From contig JAUJYZ010001434.1 in NCBI GenBank assembly GCA_033675265.1, positions 168,794 through 232,793 of the forward strand: a DNA stretch of 64,000 nt, given 5' to 3'. Shown one piece after another: positions 23,844 through 33,300 of this stretch. The number at the start of each line of letters is the position of its first letter. Positions within the stretch are counted from its first letter, which is position 1. A program made the position numbers and the translations under genes. Origin of the DNA: Actinostola sp. cb2023. Lineage: Eukaryota; Cnidaria; Anthozoa; Actiniaria; Actinostolidae. A model generated the notes under the pieces. It worked only from the letters and a program-made list of their open reading frames with translations, had not been told where the DNA came from and did no database searches.

Positions 23844-24866
23844 TCAGTGTAGTTCGACAGAGTTTCTTCTGTTTACGCGTCGGTTGGTTGTTCTTCTACA
23901 CACCAATCTCTTGGCCGCTTCTCGAAAGTCAGACAGAAATATAATGTAGATATAAGGACTGAAGCAAGAGTTGACAAGAGGGAGAAAATAGTCAATCATG
24001 AAATATAGCGACCTCCAGTCGATCATACAGGAATAATCTATGATTGTTATTTCCTTGTGAAGCCAATGAAGAGCGAACAAAAAGTAGTAAACATAACGAG
24101 GAAGCCAACAACACATATTAACAAACAAAGAGAACAAAACCATTCTAATGGCTGCTTGAATTCGTCTTGCTCGTACATTTTGCTGTTCTTGGTTAAGATG
24201 GGCTTGAATGGCTTGAGGTTTGGACAGTCTTCTTAGAGTAAGAATACTTAGTAAGACAGTTAGAGAAAGTGAAATGATGACTAAAAATTGCTGAATGAAA
24301 ACTAACAACACAACAACCACTCGATGTAAAAATAACATACAAAAATTTACACCGCCCTCAATCAATCTCGCAAAATACAGAAAATAGGAAAACATAGTCA
24401 AGGGAATCAACCAGTAGCAAGTGAGTACTACTACACGTTGTTTCAGTGTGTATGGTCGTGATATTCGTACAGTTGATCTGGTTGCTCTGAATCGCTCAAT
24501 GCTGATTATCAGAAGAGTAACTAAAGACACAGTATATGAGACATAGAGAAGAAACATAGTAGTTTTGCAGAGGATTTCACCAAAAATACCAGAAGGGTAG
24601 AAGGAAAATGTATAGCTAGACAGCTCTGGAGCATAAAGAAATGCACTCAGGAGAATCACAAGAGTATCTGACACGGCCATGTTGATGATCAAATGATGCA
24701 GGTTTTTACGTACAGTGTATTTAGCGGCGAGGACGATGACAAAGATGTTGCCAAAAATCCCACATGCACTTAGCAGTGAGATGACTATGACTTTCACAGT
24801 TATTGCAGTGTCACTGTCAGGTAAAAAGTACTTGCAGTATTCCCAAGTGCTGTTAGAGGAGTTCAT
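23844..24866 (-). CDS. Rhodopsin-family (class A) GPCR, intronless, orphan
   Basis: A 340-residue seven-helix receptor in one exon. Residues 3-6 hold N-glycosylation sites (NSS, NST). TM1 has GN at 39-40. TM2 has the SD pair with Asp67. Cys100 and Cys176 can form the conserved TM3-ECL2 disulfide. The end of TM3 reads ERF (124-126) in place of DRY. TM6 carries CWLP (253-256). TM7 ends NSCFSPYIY, so NPxxY is replaced by SPxxY (303-307). The tail is short and Arg-rich. The start at 24866 is the first ATG (context ACCATGA) and precedes TM1 by a normal distance. Class A neuropeptide/amine-like receptors of this intronless type are abundant in cnidarians and other invertebrates; the ligand cannot be told from sequence. 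No frameshift seen. Confidence 0.9.
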   Translation of the reverse strand: MNSSNSTWEYCKYFLPDSDTAITVKVIVISLLSACGIFGNIFVIVLAAKYTVRKNLHHLIINMAVSDTLVILLSAFLYAPELSSYTFSFYPSGIFGEILCKTTMFLLYVSYTVSLVTLLIISIERFRATRSTVRISRPYTLKQRVVVLTCYWLIPLTMFSYFLYFARLIEGGVNFCMLFLHRVVVVLLVFIQQFLVIISLSLTVLLSILTLRRLSKPQAIQAHLNQEQQNVRARRIQAAIRMVLFSLFVNMCCWLPRYVYYFLFALHWLHKEITIIDYSCMIDWRSLYFMIDYFLPLVNSCFSPYIYIIFLSDFREAAKRLVCRRTTNRRVNRRNSVELH

Positions 24867-25191
24867 GGTTGTGATGTTAGAATGTTACCACTTGCTCGCT
24901 GTACTGTTTGCTGACTGCACCAATAACTAGCACTGAAGAAATCCAGTGAACCAGGGAGGTTTATTACAACATCACGATATGACACAAGAAAATGCTGCAA
25001 TTCCATTGGTTGAGAGAAGTGGCATATATCATTTTGAGTCTTGCGCAACGCCTAATAGGATGAAATAATATGGACGTACTGCCTCATTGATTAGCCGTTA
25101 AAGATCAATTGCATGCTTAGCTTGTCTGATGTCTTGTATAATCGATTTAGTTCGCGCGTCGCCGCCAAAAAAATATATACACGATCAATAA

Positions 25192-25270
25192 AACCCATCA
25201 AAAAAAGACGCAAATATCATTTTATTGAATTATTTGGTAGCCTCAAAAGGAATGGTTGGGCTGCCTGTGG
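25192..25270. mobile_element. CCACAGG-family MITE, partial
   Basis: Matches the family at 28573: AAACCCATCAAAAAAAGACG at the left and AATGGTTGGGCTGCCTGTGG at the right, but the terminal CCACAGG on the left is missing. Confidence 0.65.
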
Positions 25271-25513
25271 TTCGACTAGTAGGGAATTTTCTAGACTCTT
25301 CCACAGTCCCCGCTCGGCCTTTGCACTCTCTCGCTTAGGGACTGTAATGGTACAATGGTAGCGTTATTCTGATTGGCTGGTAAATCTGATCTACTTATCT
25401 AGGGTCTCATTGGTTGATTAGGACGACCGTTGGTTTCGGTACCGCCAAGACATTACGTACGGGATTTATACACGGCAACTCGACGGCGATTTAATTTGGG
25501 TAGAATTATGTTG

Positions 25514-26657
25514 GATTATCGCGGGTCGCGATAAAAGGCTGAAACTGAAACGGCGCCGGAAAGCGGAAACGGAAACGGCTGAAAGAGCGGAAAGAGCGGA
25601 AAGTGCGGAAAGTGGTAAAAAGCTGAAACGGCGGAAAGTGGTAAAAAGCTGAAACGGCGGAAACGGCGGAAAAGTGGTAAAAAGCTGAAACCTTTCCATA
25701 ATCACAGACCTCTTCATTTAATTTCCTTAAAGTTTGTATATGTTTGTAAATTAATAAATTAAACTGCTCGAACGTGTGATGTCCTACTACGTTGGCTATC
25801 TTTTCATGGTCGATAGTAGGGACTGCCTTCTCTAGTAAGTCATGTTATTTCCAATTGAGTCACCGAGCTGCAATTGGGGAACGTCATTTAACTACGACGA
25901 GTGGATACAGTTTATATTCATGCTAAGTATGAATGAATGAATAAACCTTTATTTAAACAGGGTTGTCCTTTCAGTGTATCTTATCTACACGCTTGATATT
26001 ATGGAATAACACTGGATGCATGTTAGCACGTACTTACCTCGAGAATGGTGAATACTCATTATCACTGCTTGAACTACAGGTACTTTGCTCGTCGTCTATC
26101 CAAATTACCTCTGGGGGTAAAGGGCTCTTTTGATCCATCGTGGATCGTAGCACTTACAAAAGACAACTGACACGAGCTGGCACGAGTGTCATTGTAATTT
26201 GAGAATTTTCCTGGAATTTTCGGAACTATACGGTAGTATTCGCGACTATTCGGCCCTATTCGGCCCTATTCGTTTATATTCGTTATTAATCGTTATTTTC
26301 TGCTCAAAGTCTGCAAAATCAAATGTTTAATTCATATATATGCAAAATGTTAAGGAAATTAAATTCAGCATCTGAGTATCGAAGAGCGGAGGTCTGTGAC
26401 ACCACTGGAAAGTTATTTATGGAAAGGTTTCAGCTTGACCACTTTTCCGCCGTTTCAGCTTTTTACCACTTTCCGCCGTTTCCGCCGTTTCACCTTTTTA
26501 CCACTTTCCGCCGTTTCCGCCGTTTCAGCTTTTTTCCACTTTCCGTCATTTCAGCTTTTTTCCACTTTCCGCACTTTCCGCTCTTTCAGCCGTTTCCGTT
26601 TCCGCTTTCCGCCGTTTCAGTTTCAGCCTTTTATAGCGACCCGGATTATCGCGAATT
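25514..26657. repeat. Large inverted repeat of GGAAA/TTTCC minisatellite
   Basis: Left arm 25514-25735 is purine-rich (AAAGGCTGAAACTGAAACGG, GCGGAAAGTGGTAAAAAGC). Right arm 26345-26657 is its pyrimidine-rich complement (CCGTTTCAGTTTCAGCCTTT). Both arms share outer GGATTATCGCG sequence and inner CTTTCCATAA and CAGACCTC. Each arm is an internal short tandem repeat. The spacer of about 600 bp holds CGGCCCTATTCG-type short repeats near 26250. Confidence 0.8.
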
Positions 26658-27348
26658 TCTCGCTTGCATCGAGACAAATTAATGGGATGATAGGTCTTCG
26701 GATGAATTTTCTACGGAGATAAAAGCATTTGAGTGACGTTAACTTTATTGATGTATATATTTTATCACTTGTTGGTTCGTGTTGATGTCTCACGACATTA
26801 CCGACTTACCGTAATAAATGTAGATGAATGTCTGTTTATTCATTTAATCCAAATGTTAAGCCACAAGCCTATACTGCTTGGGCTGCCTGTGGAAACCTCA
26901 ACCGTGTTGGGATCGTCGTTGGGATTCTGTTTTTCGTTTCGCAAGGCATCATGGGTCCAAGATTCTTGGACCCAGAAACGGCCGAGTGGGAACTGTGGAA
27001 GAGTCTAGTAATTTTCCCGCCATAATCTATTCCAATCCAATGGGTGAAACTGCTGAAGATAAACATCGCGGTCGCCATAACTACTCGGTGCATGCAACGG
27101 ATGGCTTCCTGCTGTTGAAACTAAATGTTTGTTTGGGATATTATTTTCACCTCGAGATTGATACTTTGTTATCTGATAGCTTCACAGAATCGGTAAGAAA
27201 TCATTAATACTCATAACACAACGATCGCCAACATGCATGACATGTAAACTTCCACTCAGAGTCACGATGGACTGTTCTTCTCACGCAATTTCCATTGTGA
27301 TTGTAATTAACTTAGCTATAACTTTGCTTTCGTTTAGAACCTTTGATC
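26658..27348. other. 5' flank of the TTD14-like gene
   Basis: No coding exon seen. Contains a scrap of the CCACAGG family (GGGCTGCCTGTGGAAACC near 26881). The promoter of the downstream gene is expected here, but no clear TATA box was found. Confidence 0.4.
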
Positions 27349-30300
27349 ATGGACAGTATTGAAGGTGGCAAAGCAGAAAATAGAGTGTATAAAGTTGTAC
27401 TAACTGGAGGTTTGTTGATCTGTGTGGCGTACTACGTTACATTGAACCTTGACTCTGTTGTTTGTTTAGGAAGTTTGCACGTGCATTATTCCTTCCGGCT
27501 TTCGTGATAAAATACACTCATAACTCAACATAATGATACAATTTGTAACCTAATTCACGAATATTCGTCTGGTAGGCATGTAGTTTCATAACACTGAAGC
27601 GTCGAACACGTCCCAACATATTTCGTGAAGCTTAGCCTTAATTTCTTTTTTGTGATCGTTGAATCGATGAAAATGTAAGGCTTAATTGTTTATAATAATC
27701 GATATTTAAACGATAATAATGTGGATGACAAATTAATGGATTATTAGCGGAAAGCAATAAAAATCGTCAATTAAAATATATGGGAAAAACTGTGAATATT
27801 AGCTAGATCCCCCCCAGGGGGGGTACTCAGGGGTATCAGTGACGGGGAGGTGCAAGACCTTTTTTGGGTTTGAAATTCGCGGCTTGGGACTTTTTTGGGG
27901 GTTATCAATTTTCTGGTGGACTTTTTTTGATATAAAGATTTTGGCAAGGACTTTTTTGGGGGTTGATAAAAATATCCTACTGTTCTCGATTTTATGCGGA
28001 GAAAAATTGGACTTTTTGGGGGTTACGATTTTGGGCCTCATTCGCACCTCCCGTCACTGATACCCCTGAGTACCCCCATTAGTGTGGACGGGGTCTTAGT
28101 TTTAATCTACTTCAGTTCACTTCAAGTAAGCCTAACTATAAATGTAGGTCGCGCCAGAAATATAGATACATGTATATGGATGCACAATATACATGGTGTA
28201 TACGTAGTTATCAATTTGCTGGCCGGTCCAAACCTTTTTGATAAGTTTGAAAACAGACAAGTCAATGTACTGAATGTATGTTCCAACATCAAATTTTGTA
28301 GCTATATATACAACAGGCGGCTACTTTTGTCTAAATACAGCACAGGCACCCCAACCATTCAAATTTATATATTGGGCTTCCTGTGTTGAGTAAGGTATAA
28401 TGTTGGGATCCCTGTGTACGTCCTGCGGGACGCACCCGCAGCAATGTGTATATTGAATATACACATGTACTGCAGGACGCGCAGGATGCGCAAAGGGAGC
28501 CCAATATTATATACGGTACTCAGCACAGGAAGCCCAACATATCTACGTATTATATATTGCGCGCGCGCTCTACCACAGGAAACCCATCAAAAAAAGACGC
28601 AAATATCATTTTATTGAATTAATTAGTAGCCCCAAAAGGAATGGTTGGGCTGCCTGTGGATACAGATGGCAGTCACTGCATGGTTGCCGTCTTCTACTGG
28701 CAACCCTGTGTAACTACATGTCTATCATATTATAGGACCATGTGGGGGGAAAACGACAACACAAACAAGAATGACAACGTTTTTTGAAGACATCGGATGG
28801 AAGGTACAAATTAGTCATGTAATAGAGTCATAACATTTGAAAAGCGTTGTTGTTATATTTGATAATTTTAATGGTTTTAGGTTTTTAAAGTACCAGAAAC
28901 ATCTACTCTCCTTTTAGGGTAATTATATTTATTTATTATCAAATTGTAATCCTCTCCCTTCCCCCTCCCCCAAAAAGACACACCTAAAAACTCCCCCCCC
29001 CCCCCCCCCCCCCCCCCCTTCACTCTCCCCCAAATAGAGTGGATTTTTCATTTCTAAATCTCCCCCCTCCCCCCAGATTTTAAGCCCAAAACTTTCTATT
29101 CACAAATTGCAAAACCCTAAAAGATCCGTCATATCTCCCTGTAACTTTCAACATACTCCAAGTATTCACCCTATAACTTCTGTATTGTAGTGGTGGCGTA
29201 AAATTTGCTGAGCTAGACGAAGAAGGAGGTACGTACTGTTGAACTACATTGTAACAAGTACCCAGAGAGTAGGAAAGAAGACTTCTGAGCATACAACTAT
29301 TTCAAAAAACGTTGATACTGAATATAGTGTATTCCAAGACTGAAATGCATTTTGGGACTCGTGTAATATTGTCTAAAGTAATATAAATAATAATAATAAT
29401 TTAATTTTTTGTGTATTCCATCAGAAACAATATACTACAAATGTAGCTCCATATGGCGAACAAATCGCTGTATATTTACTTCTTATTTCAAAATAACGAG
29501 GCCCACAATGCCCTTTGGTCTTGGAATGCACTATTCAGTATGCAGTATTCAGTTTTCAACGTTTTTTGAAATAGCTGTATATTTACTCACCCAAGATTTG
29601 GGCCGACACTGAAACTGGTTTTTCCCTTCCTGGTTAAACTTATTTTTCTGTGCATGGATGAATAATTAATGTATGAAGCTAATGACCAAATCTGAGCTCA
29701 CTACATATATATATCAACAAAGATCATTGGCAGAAAACAAAAACAACAACACATGAACAAATACATTTGAACATGGGAAGTGCTTTGAACGTCAATCCCA
29801 AGAGATTTGAAATGGGAAAACAATGATTGAGAGAAGCTACTGCTAATGAGATGTATTAGCCATTACCTAAACGAGCAGGGGACTGGGAACGAGTTTATTA
29901 GAATTAATGCAATTATGAAATTAAGTTCATGACATGAAACAGCATGTTGAAATTAGCATCTGTGCAAAGTTTGATGTGATTTGAGCGAATTCTGTCGGAA
30001 TTATAAACGTTTGAAATTGTTTTGTCCAGCCAAAATTTTACAGTGAATGTATGGTTTCGCTGGACAACTTCAAAAATTTACAGAGTTTGTATGGGAAAAT
30101 AGACATCTTTGATGCCCTCTAGCATCGTCAATATTAAGCCGAAGTTCACCAAACTTTCCAGACTAGCTATAAGTTTGAGATGCTCTCTCAGAAAATGATG
30201 CCCATTTCTGCTAGTTTCTTATTGAATTAATTTTACGGACTTGGTCCCAATCCCCTGCTTGTTTAGGTAATGGCTAAGCTGTTGCCCGGCCACCACCGTA

Positions 30301-33300
30301 CGTTTAAGAAAAAAGCCAACTTTCGCTCACTATTCATCGAAATTACTTCAACATTTCAATTTTTGCTAATTTTGGTGTGCTCTTTTCAAATATTATATTT
30401 TTGTTTTTGATGGATTAAAATTTAAAATGTCACGCAACACCTGCAAATTAACTCCCCATTATAAAGCACAGTGCATTTTCTTATTCTTGGTATGCTGAAC
30501 ATTACAAAGGGGAGATTACTGCATGAATTAATGTATTTGCTCTTTCATTGCAGCTGAACTTATAGCAATAATAGGGGACTTACAAGTTGAGAGATCATGT
30601 GGTGTCAAAATTAACTTCAGAAATGAAAAGAGCAACTCGATATTTATAGGTACAGGAGAAATGTCACGAAAAATAAATCGAAAATTGTTTTATAATTAGG
30701 ATTCACATGGGGAAATGTACTGGATTCATTTTCCATACAATTCTTAAATTAGAAATAATTTTTCATGCCATTTTTTCCTGTGCCTAACATTATGAGCTGA
30801 AAATTCGCCTTTTTACTAATATTGTTCATTTCATTTCTGGAGTTCATTTTGACACTCAGCTGTTCGATTTAAGGAGGTTGGGGTTACATGACCTCTTAGT
30901 GCAAGTTCCCTATTAATAACACACCTACAAAAAATACTTGTTTCTGATTGGCTGATTGACTGTGGATTTTTTCTTAATACCGTGCAATTAATTATTAATT
31001 GCACGGTATTAAAGAAAATTGCACATGTGCTATTTTATTATTTGTGGTTGTGATTGGGTTCTTTCTTTATAAAGAAACTCATATTTTTTGTAGGTGTGTT
31101 ATTAATAGGAAATACCACTTAGTTCTCCAAGAATTAATGAAAAATACCACTTGTATTTGATGAAAGTGGCTTAATACCACTCGTGGTATTTTTCATTAAT
31201 TCTTCTCGAACTGTGGTATTTCCTATACTAATACCATTTATTTTCATTCACTTACTGGTATATGTTGGAATCCATTTTCAGTGTACAATTTCCAGGAAAA
31301 TCTCTTGAAGACAATGGTCCAAATTGAGAAAAGTACTGGTATTGGTAGTGGTGGTAGTGGTAGTGGTTAGTGGTGCTAGTATTGGTGGTGGTAGTCATAC
31401 ATGTACATCAATGTAGTCATTCAGTGTTGTTGTTTTTAGGCTTGGGTTGGACATCCTTACTTTGATGTCATAGACAATAGTGTGGACTTTGATGGCAAAG
31501 TTCACAAAGCAATAAAGGTAGGTGCTTAAAAATGGGTTTCACTTTGATTTGGAAAAATATGATGTAGTCAAGTGTGTATTTTGTAGCTTACATAACACTT
31601 GAATAATGAATGAATTGAAGCAAAGTTCCCGGAGGAACTGTTCCACTGGATGACAGAAAGATCAACTATCAACTGTTAGCATAAACCATCCAGTGGTCTA
31701 TTGCAAATCCTGCAACCTGATTGGTTCACTACTAGTGGTCTATCAGCTCATAGACCCCGAGTAGAGGTAAACAAACAATATGGCGGCATCGTCGTCGCGT
31801 TTTGCAAATGATTCGGAGGAGTTTCTCTACGAATTATTGTCTGTTTGTTTCTGTCATTTTCTACTGACCTACTGGATGGTTTATGCTAAAACAATTAGAC
31901 TACTTGTTCTCGTTTTCTATGAGGATAGTCAACTCGGCGCTACGTTGACTATTGCATATTAGTAGAAACCAACTAGCATACTATCATGAATCCTGCAATC
32001 TGATTGGCTAACGTAATCACTATCTATTGAGTGATAGATATTGAGTGATAGATAGTGAGTAGCGAAAAAGCCGGCGTTTTGGACAAAAACAAAGCGAAAA
32101 ATCAGTAAATATCGGCAAAATTCGAAGGTAGTATGCTAGTTGGTTTCTACTAAAACAATTAGACTACTCGTTTTCGTTTTCTATGAGTTCAAATAGTCAA
32201 CTCGACGCTACGTGCCTCATTGACTATTGACTCATAGAAAACTCAAACTCGTAATCTAATAATGTTAATTGGTCAAAAATTAGTGTTTTAGACAGGTTTC
32301 TCTGATGACATCACTGATTTTGTGTAAGCATCTTTACTGAGTAAACAAACTTGATGCCATTTAATACAAATGATTTTCCCGAAATGTTTCTAATTGGGAA
32401 AACAAAGATTTTAGTTTTTTTAAATAAATGATCTTTTTTTCTCATACCATGTCATTGCAACATCTCTTTAGGCTGTGTGTACAAAGATTGGTATCGATAT
32501 TGGTGACCGTTTTGCACCAGATAGCATCAAAAGAAAATATCTGATCAAATTCTTACCTGAAGACAAGGTACAGTATTTGATAGCGCGCGCTCTACCACAG
32601 GAAACCCATGCATCAAAAAGTTGCACGCATCCAAATATATTTATATTTATTGTAAGTAGCCTTTGAAGTAATGGTTGGGCTGTACAAAGACGCAGCAGCC
32701 ATGTACGAGGTACAAACAAGAGAATCTAATGATATGCTTTACCATTATTTGGATTTAACATGGCCGCCATACACCGAATTGAAATATGGCGACCAATTTG
32801 AATAACCATTGTTCTGGACTGACCAACCTCTCATTCATGTGAAAACGCTTTTGTGTTTCCACGTGAACACGAGGTTGGTCAGTCAAAGAACAATAGTTAT
32901 TCAAATTGGTCGCCATATTTCGATTCGGTGTATGACATCACGTGCAAACCAGCAATTGCCAAATATTTATGAATATATATAGAGTCGTTTTCGTATGAGT
33001 GGGAAACCTACGGCACGGAGTTACGGTCACAGGACGGAAATGAAGACATTCTATTCAACCAATCACAGCGCGCAAAATCATTGCTCAACCAATCAAAATG
33101 CTTGGACACGGCACGATGATACGGTCACGGCACGCTACGCCCCTGCTTTCCACTCATACGAAAACGACTCTAATAGAATAAGTGTCTTCTTTCACAAACG
33201 GCTTGAAATATTGTCAATCTCTTTTGGTTGTTGTTCTTATGAAACAGTATTTTATCACATTCATTCATATCTGCTCATGTATATTTTTAGCTGTTCTCAC

